From assembly GCF_900496995.4 (NCBI RefSeq), contig NC_044009.1:8278001-8342000 (forward strand): DNA of 64,000 nucleotides. The letters are read 5' to 3'. Shown piece by piece: positions 55,701 to 64,000 of this stretch. Each line of letters starts with the position of its first letter. The stretch's first letter is position 1. The DNA is from Aquila chrysaetos chrysaetos (lineage: Eukaryota; Chordata; Aves; Accipitriformes; Accipitridae). A model generated the notes under the pieces. The model was given only the letters and a program-made list of their open reading frames with translations. It searched no databases and had not been told where the DNA came from. The position numbers and the translations under genes were made by a program.

Positions 55701-58700
55701 CAGTCTCGCCTGGGTCTTGTGGCTTTCACGATGAAATACATCGGCACGCTCGGAGCATCAGCATGTTGAAGGCACAAGTGACATTGGAGCAGCCTGGAAA
55801 GAAACAGAACATGCTTGTGATGCGCAGAGACAGGAGCCTGAAACAGGTGAAGCTGAAACCCATAGCAAAGATGCTCAGTGGCTGGAAACGCAGAGCTTTG
55901 AAGCATTTGCAATCCAGTGCTAGCAACGTTGTCACCTCCTGGGACACGGACACTTATCAGCTCCCACACCCCCAAGGCTTTTCCAGGGCTTTTCTTCATT
56001 ATTTCTAAGCAGCAAACTTTGCAGCAGGCTGGACCCACGCATGGCTCAGCCAAGGACAGGATTTTTTCCAGCGGTGACGCTTGCAAGTCACAGGGAGCAT
56101 CCTCTTCCTCTGTTATGGTGAGCAGCGCGCACAGAGCAGGGGACAAGCATGTGGCTGCTGTGGAACAGGATCCCTGTGCTAACTGAAGGCAGACAGAAAG
56201 GTCACATGCTCGGCACATCAGAAAATACAGATTTCACGGGAAGAAAAAAACAAGTCCAGTTGGTAAACACACCAAAAAACAAGTGAGCACGAGGTGCTTG
56301 TGCCCTGCAATTCTTGGTAACAGTGCTGCTCTCCCAGATAGCTGCTGCTTACTCACATGCTGGGCATTTGCTGTCTTGAATCTCTCCCCGTAGACCAAGT
56401 CCTCTGGCCCGCAGTTATTTCGGTTACTCCTCTTGGACCAGGATATCAGAAGTGGGGAAAGCTGAAATCACTCAACAGCCACTGAAATTGTGCAATTGGA
56501 GGCAGAGAGGCTCAGAGGCACTGCTTCCGCTCCTCGTACAAAACCCACTGCCAAAATTGAGCCTCCAAAACCAACTGCTCTCCCAGCGAAATGCTTTGTG
56601 TTAGTGGTAGGACAAACGGGATTTTTTTCTCCCCAAAAGGCTATCATAGCCTTGTCCACCAGCAGATCCAGAGCTGATCTTGAGAAATGCCTCCCGTGGG
56701 TATAAAGAGACAAACATCAGTTTAGGTACCCACAGAATCCAATCCTCTTGCAACTGTGGACAACAAACCTCATATCATCACCAGACCTGTGCCAGGACGA
56801 GGCAATAAGAATTTCCAAAAAGAGATAAACCTTGAAATACTCGGGCAACCCAAGAAATACACAGCTGCGCTCCCAGCAGAACCACAGCAAACAGCTTTGT
56901 TCGCTCGTCAAACAGTGGCAAAGCCCCTAGAGTACCACCAAAATACGCAGTGTCAGAGTTGCAAGCATTTGTAGACTTCTTAAAAGCACCTGAGTGACCT
57001 TGTGTCTTCATGGCCGACTTATGAGCTCCGTGAGATTGCTGCTAGCTTCAGCCACAGGCTTCAGGCAGCTGGCAAACCTGGTACTCGCAGTAAAGGGGCA
57101 TGCCAAGACTGTGCAGGGGAGCAGCGTGAATGTACCGATGTCGATCCCTGCTGCGTGCTCCCTGCAGCAACAACGGATGTGGACTGGAGCAAACATGAGT
57201 GAGAGGAAATACCCTGGCAGAGATAAAAACCCCTGTGGTCTTAGAGCCAGCGAGGTGTCCCTCAACGGGAAGCAGAACGCAAGGTTGCTATTTGGCTATT
57301 TTCACATCTCCAGAATTGCTATCTCTGTGTCAGAGCAGCTGGGCTAAATAAATGTACCCAGCCAGAGATGAGCATGTTCCCTACGTGATTTGAGGAGGGA
57401 TGCTCCACTCCAATGCTACCTGCTCCTCTCCAGGACATGGGGGCGCAAAGCCATCCCCAAATCTACCCTCCCTTGCTGTGCAGGAGAAGCGGAGGTGTTA
57501 CAAGGCAGAGTTCAGGGAGCCTGGGAGACTGCAAAGGCATTTCAATGGTACAGGGCTAAAAATCTGATCCTGAGACAGGCAGAAAAGGCACAGTATTAAT
57601 TCACTATGGGGGAAGCGGAAACCTTCCCAAAGTCATGCATAAACGGAACAGAGCTAGAGCTTTTGGCAAGAACTCCTGCAACATTGGCAAAAAACGTTGC
57701 TCCACCTGATTGACATGCACCAAGGATCAGCTGCTCTAGAGTTCATGGGAATGTGTGTCCTTCAAAGCCAGTAGGAAAGCCTGAAAAACAGACAAGAGCC
57801 CCAAAATCTTGGATTCTGATCTCTTTTCTGATTTTAAGTTTAGCTCCTAGAATTGCCAACAATGAGCACTGTTTAAGGACTTTGCATTTTCGCCACCTAA
57901 TCACAAGCAGGACAGCAATAAATCTCTCCTTAACCCACTGCAATGTCCAGGAGGGCATGGAAATCCAACAAGAGAATACAAAACATCTACGCTACCCAGG
58001 ACCAGGTCACCTGTGATAGCTTCTAGCTACCAGGAGAAGGTTGGCCAAGGATGGATATGAAGCCGTTGGTATTTCTAGCATGCCTATCACAGCAAGAGTT
58101 CAACTGGGAGGCACCAGGAGGCAGCTCTCATCCCACTGCTGCCACGTGCAGTAATATCTCCTAGAGGAAAACAAGCACTTGAGTGAACAAGGGTCTGCTC
58201 CCCACGGGGAGAGGATGCACAGAAAGCGGTGAATGCACACTGAGCCATAACATGCCCACCTCCAGCCTTCTGCCTCAATAAAGGCCAAATTCTTTAAAAA
58301 AAAAAATAAGGGTTAGGCATCAATTTGCATAGTAATTTGTGCTGGAGCACAGCCCTCTTAGCAGAAAGCAGGGTGAGGGAGCACTGGATGGGAAAGGGGA
58401 GAAGAAACAGTCATAAGACAGAAGTAATGAGCTCCACAGCATCACTGTGCAGAGAGCATCGCGCTCTGAATTAATTAACATCTCCCAGGGAGGACAGAGA
58501 GGACAAGCTGTAAATGGGAAATCAACACCACGCTCACAGTTCCCTTGGATCTGTGTTGGAATTGAAGTAGGGACCCAACTCACTACTGCTGAGCTCTCCC
58601 AACCTCTCCTGAAGCCACCAAGAGCAGCGGCCACTTGACATTGCTCCAGCTGGAGGGGACAATTTATTGTGTGTCTAAATTAGATGTTCTGCCTCTCTCT

Positions 58701-61700
58701 GCAGTTGAGGTCTGATCTCACACCTCTGCAGCCAATAGCAAAGCTCTTGCTGATCTCTGAGATATGGGTGAGGAACGTGAACAGGGCAGATCCAGCACTT
58801 GGGTATCACACAGAGAAACCCACAGGTTTATAATTACCCTTTCCAAGCAGGTTTGCATCTCTGCCTTTTCTAGCTGTGCTCTGTCCCTCATATATTCCTA
58901 GGAAAATAAGATAAAACCAGTCCTGTTCACTGAGGCTTGAGGAATTTGCTTGGAATTGAAGCACTTTTTTTGCTGTCGATTTGTACAGAACTTACTCACT
59001 GCTTGTGCTCTGACCTCCCACTCCTGAAATTCAGAAGCACCCCGGAGAAACTGAAATCACAGCCAGGTAAAGTCCCAGCCACAGGTCTCTGTGGCACAAA
59101 CCCTGCCCAGGGCTGTGCTGCTGCTCGCTGCCTTCCCTGTCTGAGGCAGAGGGAAGCTGACAAGTGTCCGGATGGTTTTCCCTGGACTACTCAGTGAAAA
59201 TAAGGTATTTTTTCTGCTGCTGGTACTCAAAGCCTGACATCGTAACCAGGTACTTCAGCCTTCAGTGGTGGTTTGTCCCAGTTTACCCAGTCTTGAGATG
59301 GGGTTTAGTCCTGGCTTCTAAAATAACATCTGACTTGCAGTCCACTGACTGCTGAGAGTCCACAAACTCCTCTTTTGGTCTGAAGCAGAGAAAAGAAAAC
59401 CTATCATCATCTGGCCAAAAAGCAGTATGGAGAGGTGAGCACGTCACCACAAACACGTTCAAACCCTCTACAACTCAAACCTGTAGTGAAGGCGGGAGTA
59501 AGAAGTGAGCAAACTACGCAGCAAAGAAGCTTTTGAAATCAGAGGCAAGACACTTGGAAAACTCCTCCACGTCCAATGACACAATCCCCGCAACGAGGAG
59601 TTAGTCAAGATGGACCCAGAGGTAGGGAGAGGAAGATGAACGAGAGCAAGATTTCCCAGCACACAGCCAGGGCGTGGGAAGGGTGTACCTGCTCCCTGAA
59701 CCTACCAGCTTACTCCTCCCCTAATGCAAAGAAAAAGAGAAAAATCAGGGACTTCAGCAGGGAAGCGTTGGGAAAAATTAGTGGCTCCATAGCTGAAGGG
59801 GAGCGACGTCCCCGAGGAAGGAGAACTGCATCCCGGGGGTAAAAAGCAGGGGTGTGCCAGCATTAGGACTTTCACCACGCAGTTGAGTTTGGTTTCACTG
59901 GGATGGTATAAATAAGTCCATCAGCCTGAAGTCTCACGTAGGTTCCTATGTTTCCCTGAGCTTTGTTGCTCTGAACAAGAAAGCAAAAGAGGCAGGATTG
60001 AAAAATCCCCAAATCCCTCTTTGTCGCTGGACCAAGACGGGCAGAGACTGACGCAGATCAAGGCAAAGGTGTAGTTGATGAGTCCTGTTCAAGTATAATA
60101 ACAATTAAAATAACCACCATGTTGATTTTATAGCATTACCAACAGGGATCCCTAAGGATTTTCTGAATGCAAATAAATTATGTCCATTGAATCCTGTGTG
60201 GGAAATAGTATATCCTTATACGTATGGGGAAACTGAGGCAGTAGCACTGCAGAGCATTGTAACAGAGCTTGGAGCAGGCTGAACATCCACTGATTTCCAG
60301 GTAGATAAAAGATTATCCTTAATTTTTAGAGGACAGAAAGGTGAGAGACCAGAGGACAGGGTCACCCATGGAAGAAAAGAGAAAGGCTGGGAGAGGTTTG
60401 CACATCCATTCTATGTCCCAGAGGCAATGTCAGGCCATCCCTTCCTTAATAGTGCTGGGAATTCACGTGATGGTCTTTGTAAGACAAGTTTGCATGGATG
60501 AATCTGTGTCAGGACACATTGCAGATCACAGGAAAATTCCAATTCCATAAGGCAGCAGAAACCCAACAACTGGAGAAATGTCAGCGCGTCCAGAAAGCCT
60601 CCTTTCCCCCAAAACTTGGGATGAAAACTGTAACAAGACTCCCTTTACCTCCTGAAACAGAGCTTGTGTTCTTTCTCAAACACAGAGAGCATGTGGAGCA
60701 GGCAGGACATGTGGCCCAACCCAAAAGTTCCAGCATGTCCTTACAACTCATGCCTGTGACCGCCCCAAACAGACTCCAGCGTCCTGGTCCCCTTCGTGTC
60801 AGCATGCAGATGCTCCCCACCAAAGGGATGGGCTTTAAGAAATGCTCTCACTGGCAGCAGATGCTGAGGGGCAAAGAGAAACGAGGGGCAAGCAGAAGGA
60901 CAAGGTGAGAGACGAGGTATGATGGGACATGTCTTAAGAGCCCTCGTTTTGAGGGCTCAGACCAGGGCATGGCCAACCCATGGTGTACACCTGCCTGGAG
61001 GGAGGACCTCTGGAAAGAGGGTTTCACACTGGACTCATCCAGATCCCCCCACCGTACAGTCCCAGGACAAGGGATCCCCCCGGGATCCCCCCAGTCCTGT
61101 CCACAGGAGAAAGAAACCCCTTGAAAAGGGGTAACCCCAGTATATCCTGACCAGCAGAGACAGAGGTTCCTGGGGTGACCCTGGCAGTGTCCCTTTGGCA
61201 GGGTGGGCCAGGGGGTGACCCCAGACCCCCAGGGGTGCCTCTGGGGTGTCCCATGGCACCAGCAAAAAGGATGCCTCCAACCTCACATCCCCAGCACAGG
61301 GGGTCTCTAGGGGCACCCCCAAACCCATACAGAGAAATCTCTGAAGGTGTCCCCTGTCTCTGGCAGGGTGGATGGCAGCGTGTCCTTGACCCCATACTCC
61401 TGTCCCAAAGAGTCCCCCAGTGTCCCTGGCATGTCCCCTGCCCCCTACCTTGGGTGGGGCAGGGGGTCCCCAGGGACTGTCCCCCAGCCCCACACCTCAG
61501 GCAGGGCAGTCCCTAGGGACAATCCCTCAGCCCCACATCTCTGGTGGTGGTGGTGGTGTGTGTCTGGGGGTCCCCAGGAGTGTCCCCCAGCCAAAGGCAG
61601 AAGCAGTCCCCAGGGACACCCCAGGGCAGAGGGGTCCCCACGGCTGTCCCCAGCCCCCCAGCCCCAGCTAAGGGGGTCCCCAGGGCTGTCCCAGGGCTGT

Positions 61701-61923
61701 CCCCAGGCCCACAGCCGCAACACAGGGGGTCCCCAGGGCTGTCCCAGGCCTGTCCCCAGGCCCCCAGCCCTTGCAGAGTGGGGTCCCCAGGGCTGCCCCC
61801 AGCCCCACATCCCTGTCAGAAATGGGTGGGGGTGGTGTCTCCAGGGCTCCCCCCGCCACCCACCTTCTTGACGGAGAGGGAGATGTTCTCCAGGATGCGG
61901 TCCTTCACCTCCGCCGGCTCCAT
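35355..61923 (-). CDS. PLEKHM2: PLEKHM2 (SKIP), RUN- and PH-domain kinesin adaptor (whole gene)
   Basis: PLEKHM2 links ARL8-positive lysosomes to kinesin-1 and drives their plus-end transport. It is also the host target of Salmonella SifA. Twenty coding exons join in frame to about 1008 residues (human about 1019). The start MEPAEVKDRILENISLSVKK and the end RASR/RAERDPWC match the family at both termini. Domains in order are RUN (about 36-155, exons 2-5), two W-acidic kinesin-light-chain motifs at W207 and W236, a long acidic/Ser-rich linker with a Lys-rich patch (about 317-330), a conserved C-terminal region from about 576, and a PH domain (about 762-862). Intron 1 is 12.1 kb and intron 6 about 2.1 kb; most others are under 2 kb. 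Exon coordinates are given in the following entries. Confidence 0.97.
37801..39679 (-). CDS. PLEKHM2: PLEKHM2 exons 10-14: conserved central module
   Basis: The exons are 39679-39610, 39522-39432, 39100-39036, 38669-38581 and 37933-37801 (residues about 576-725). They encode VDNNHLLLLMIHVFRENEEQ, MIRMSTGHMEGNLQLIYVLL, EEAVSYNELDYISVGLDQQT and the segment running from KSAMIKGCREPPYPSILTDA to VAQESKCE, all strongly conserved with human. The exon 11 donor is AAAG/GTATCC, which has a weak +4 to +6 consensus. Confidence 0.95.
39943..42120 (-). CDS. PLEKHM2: PLEKHM2 exons 8-9: acidic, low-complexity linker
   Basis: Exon 8 (42120-41886) carries DGDLTDTLSCPHSTASEANG and the conserved SPTQRYNPFNEE motif. 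Exon 9 (40722-39943, 780 bases) is the largest. It begins with the basic patch LAKKKKTGKKKKAKPEE and then has IPEMKDTSMESVGQPLSKV, NGQLDP, QSFRTGTPGE, SAPMDFYRFTVESPN, GGGHHDAPG and SSAEDSGVEEGQGSPSE. These islands match human in a Ser/Glu/Pro-rich, probably disordered background. Confidence 0.95.
44804..47161 (-). CDS. PLEKHM2: PLEKHM2 exons 6-7: W-acidic kinesin-binding motifs
   Basis: Exon 6 (47161-46975) encodes DAPYLDLAPYMPDYYKPQYL through VTSTNLEWDDSAIAPSSE. Exon 7 (44863-44804, 60 bases) encodes DYDFGDVFPAMQTMPSRDWE, completed to DWEDGD by exon 8. The two W-acidic motifs fall at W207 and W236, the same residue numbers as in human, and are known from the family to bind kinesin light chain 2. 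Exon 7 is too short to be found by ORF length alone; it was located by its conserved DYDFGDVFP block. Confidence 0.95.
47680..49714 (-). CDS. PLEKHM2: PLEKHM2 exons 2-5: RUN domain
   Basis: The exons are 49714-49608, 49460-49351, 48410-48311 and 47767-47680 (residues 21-155). They read LQSYFAACEDETPAIRNHDK, VLQRLCEHLDHALLYG, LQDLSSGYWVLVVHFTRREA, IKQIEVLQHVATNLGRSRAW, LYLALNENSLESYLRLFQEN, KYYVKNALVCSHDHL and SGLEFIRFDLDL. This all-helical RUN domain binds GTP-loaded ARL8 on lysosomes in characterised family members. All GT-AG junctions are phase-compatible. Confidence 0.96.
51085..51310 (-). mobile_element. Ancient CR1-type LINE 3' fragment
   Basis: The plus strand reads like the complement of old amniote CR1 3' ends: AAATCATCCAGTCTCAATGT, then AAAGTTATCAAGGGGGACAG, CAGCCCCTGGGGAACTGTTC and TCTAGCTCCAACACCCTCC. 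The word GGAACAGTTCCCCAGG on the minus strand corresponds to the CR1 GGAACAGGCTGCCCAGG region. It is heavily diverged and has no coding capacity. Boundaries are approximate and the subfamily is not assignable by eye. Confidence 0.55.
61170..61860. repeat. PLEKHM2: C-rich minisatellite at the start of PLEKHM2 intron 1
   Basis: Degenerate tandem units of roughly 40-50 bp follow the theme GGGGTCCCCAGGGCTGTCCC, AGCCCCACA, GGCAGGG. The right half (about 61660-61800) is more regular, with CCCAGGGCTGTCCC repeated at least five times. It ends within 10 bases of exon 1. On the transcript strand it is G-rich. Confidence 0.85.
61864..61923 (-). CDS. PLEKHM2: PLEKHM2 exon 1
   Basis: Twenty codons from ATG at 61923 to a GTGGGT donor encode MEPAEVKDRILENISLSVKK, nearly identical to the human N-terminus. 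The exon lies at the edge of a dense CpG island, supporting it as the first coding exon. Confidence 0.97.
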
Positions 61924-62400
61924 GGCGCCGCCTCTCGCCGTTGCCGCCGCCGCCGCCCGCCGCCGCGCCCGCCCGGCGGAGGCCGAGTGCCGGCCCGTCC
62001 GCCGGGCCCGCTCGCCGCCCCGCCGCCCCCCGCCGGCCGGCTCCGTCCTGCCGGCTGCCCCGGCCCGGCCCCGGCCCGGCCCGCCGGCTGCGGGGTGGCG
62101 GCCTCCGTCGCCGCTCAGCGCGCCATGACCGCGCCGGGGCCCCCCGCGGCGGGCGCGGAGGCGAACGGGGCCCCGCGGGGAAGAGGGAGCGGAGCGGAGC
62201 GGGGCCGCACTCGTGACGGGCGCCGCGCTCCGCCAGGAACTGAGGTCAGGCGGGAGGGAGGGAGGGAGGGAAGGGAACGGCGCTGCCCGCCCCCGGCACC
62301 CGGCAGCGGGGACCGCCCCGCCGGGGAGCCGCCGCCTCCCGCCCCAAATGGCGCCCGCGGATCCCCACAGAGGCGGCGGCGGCGGGGAGGACGGGGACGA
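61900..62400 (-). promoter_or_regulatory. PLEKHM2: PLEKHM2 CpG-island promoter
   Basis: A very CpG-dense block surrounds exon 1 and extends about 0.45 kb upstream, with many GCCGCC, GCCCGGCC and GGAGGGAGG words and no TATA box. The C-rich plus strand (about 61900-62130) changes to a G-rich plus strand further upstream (from about 62200), as at the SPEN promoter. It could be bidirectional, but no divergent gene is visible. Confidence 0.8.
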
Positions 62401-62830
62401 CATGGCGCTGGGTCCCTCATGAGGCAGTGAGGGGACCTGAGGGGAGATGGCGCTGGGTGCATCACGGCCCTGGGCTCAGTGAGGGGATGTGAGGGGAGAT
62501 GGCGTTGGGGACAGTGAGGGGGTGAAGGGAGATGGCATCGGGTCCCTCGCAGCGCCAGGCTCAGTGAGGGGGTGTGGGGGGAGATGGCATTGGGGACAGC
62601 GAGGGGGATGAGGGGAGATGACTTTGGGACCATCATGGCCCTGGCCTCAGTGACGGCCATGAGAGGAGATGGCATCTGGGACCCTCGTGACCCAGTGAGG
62701 GGACACGAGGGGAGATGGTGTTGGGTCCTTCTCAGCCCAGGGTTCAGGAAGGGGATGTGAGGGGCATGAGGGAGATGGTTTTGGGTCCCTTACAGCCCCC
62801 TGAGGGGACATGAGGGGACAACAGTGTTGG
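62385..62830. repeat. ~55-bp minisatellite upstream of the PLEKHM2 promoter
   Basis: About eight or nine copies share GAGGGGAGATGGCNTTGGG, then TCCCTCACAGCCCNGGGCTCA, then GTGAGGGGATGTGAG. Each unit carries an AGATGG(C) word resembling a YY1 core. Example unit starts are near 62440, 62496, 62528, 62580, 62612, 62659, 62711 and 62769. The plus strand is G-rich. Not considered coding. Confidence 0.88.
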
Positions 62831-64000
62831 TGCGCACTGAGAGGACACATGGTGGGTCAGCAGGCCCCAGTTTGGGGACACCAGGCGAGGCGGCCACTGG
62901 ACCCCCAGGTCTCCTAGCCAGCCTGTGGCTTTGCTGCGCTTCGGGATGCTGGCAAGGGCCAGCCTCAAAGGAAAGAGAAGTATTCAGTAGCACAAGGGAA
63001 AAATGGGGGGGTCTCCACCTGGCACCCCACCACCGAGGGCTTTAGCAACCCTGAGACAGAGGATCCGCCCCTCTGCTAAGGTTCACGTGCTTGGTGGCAT
63101 GGCACCGTGGAGCCAAAAATGGGCCAGATAAGTGTTGCTCAAGCCCAAACCTCCATTGGTGGGAAAAGATCCTAAAAACCCCAACTACGAGCCCCACTTG
63201 CCATCACAGGACAGAGCTAGGAGCTGGTGCAAAGGCTTAATAGTGGTGGTGGGGTGTTAAAGAAATAAAAGATAAAATTAATAATAAAACCCTCCTCCTA
63301 AGATTCAGGTGAAAGGTCCTGATGCTGGAGCTGTCCCTCCAGGCTGGCTTATCACCCTTGCAACATTCAACACTGATAACTGAAAATGGAACCGAAACTA
63401 AAAGCACTTAAAAAAGGAAAAGCCAGCAGCTCTCAGGGAGCACATTCCCTATGCCATTCCCACCCCTTCCTCTGTAAATAACGTGCTGGCAGGGAAGAGA
63501 AGGGCTGAGCCAGGACTTGGAGGAGAAGACTCACCACACCCAAGCCTGCTCTTTCCCTGCAGTCCCATGAATGGCCCAGCCAGTTTAACAGCTTTGGAAA
63601 CTACGGGAGAAACTCCCAGGGAAAGGAAGAAAGCGCAGCTCGTTAGTGCTTGGGTTAAAACCGAGCCAAACCATAAAACTCTTCTCAGCTCCCCACCAGT
63701 GGCTGGAGAAGCAGAAGTGTTGTATTGAGTGAGATCCCAACAAGGATGCGAGCTTGTCTCGGCACCTGGGGAAGAAGGTAAACCTCTCCTGCTGAACTGG
63801 GGGGAAATTAGAAGAAAACGACCCCACTAAAATGCACACACAACTACTTAGTAGCAGCCCTGAGCATGAAACATTCAAGCCTGATCCCTGACAAGTCACT
63901 GGAGAGACCAGCAAGCCAAAATCAGCCCCTTTTAAAGAAGCCCAACAGATCCAACACACCGTTTTATTCTTTACTGGTGAATTTTAGGATTTAAAGCATG
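62831..64000. other. Unassigned flank upstream of PLEKHM2, possibly the 3' region of the next gene
   Basis: No coding exon is recognised. An AATAAA on the minus strand (plus-strand TTTATT about 63963-63968) could end a co-oriented upstream gene; by human synteny DDI2 would be expected there. This is speculative and is not a gene call. Confidence 0.35.

Larger units (their letters stand above)
49715..61863 (-). other. PLEKHM2: PLEKHM2 intron 1 (12.1 kb)
   Basis: The only large intron of PLEKHM2. No exon with family similarity was found inside. It contains an ancient CR1-like LINE fragment (about 51.08-51.31 kb), MIR-core-like words near 51868 and 60224, an A-run at 58292-58304 and a C-rich minisatellite (about 61170-61860) directly after exon 1. 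The remainder appears to be unique sequence with many short uninformative frames. Confidence 0.8.

Overview
The window looks like vertebrate nuclear DNA, most likely from a bird. Genes are split by GT-AG introns, promoters are CpG islands, intergenic gaps are very short, and GC-rich minisatellites and long C or G runs are frequent. These are typical of avian microchromosomes. The gene order SPEN - FBLIM1 - TMEM82 - SLC25A34 - PLEKHM2, all in one orientation, is the conserved block known from human 1p36. The species call is inference. There are no bacterial features, operons or CRISPR arrays.

Layout, left to right, with all five genes on the minus strand: 1-6025 is the start of SPEN intron 1. 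SPEN coding exon 1 is at 6026-6108, inside a CpG-island promoter (about 5900-6760). A tandem array sits just upstream (6758-7070). About 7.1-21.5 kb is gene-poor and holds a second, unassigned CpG island at 17.05-17.6 kb, possibly a lncRNA promoter. FBLIM1 (migfilin) is coded at 21983-24116 in 7 exons, with a probable 5' non-coding exon near 26.28-26.45 kb. TMEM82 is at 27882-30556 (5 exons). SLC25A34 is at 30974-33125 (5 exons). PLEKHM2 (SKIP) is at 35355-61923 (20 exons, 12 kb first intron). Sequence beyond 62.4 kb is PLEKHM2 upstream DNA with another minisatellite, perhaps reaching the 3' UTR of the next gene.

The encoded functions are a nuclear transcriptional corepressor (SPEN), a filamin-binding LIM adaptor of cell-matrix junctions (FBLIM1), an uncharacterised multipass membrane protein (TMEM82), a mitochondrial inner-membrane carrier (SLC25A34) and a lysosome-kinesin adaptor (PLEKHM2). 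They share position, not a pathway. I assembled the coding models by hand from reading frames, splice sites and remembered family sequences. Every junction keeps frame, giving about 340, 309, 345 and 1008 residues for FBLIM1, TMEM82, SLC25A34 and PLEKHM2.

The most unusual content is the repeat architecture. A minisatellite after the FBLIM1 first exon repeats a consensus 5' splice site. FBLIM1 also carries an in-frame 21-bp duplication of a coding-exon splice donor. TMEM82 intron 3 is almost wholly a minisatellite with a 391-bp higher-order period. At the SPEN, SLC25A34 and PLEKHM2 5' ends the G-rich strand switches across the presumed start site. I found nothing that is clearly a wholly new biological system.
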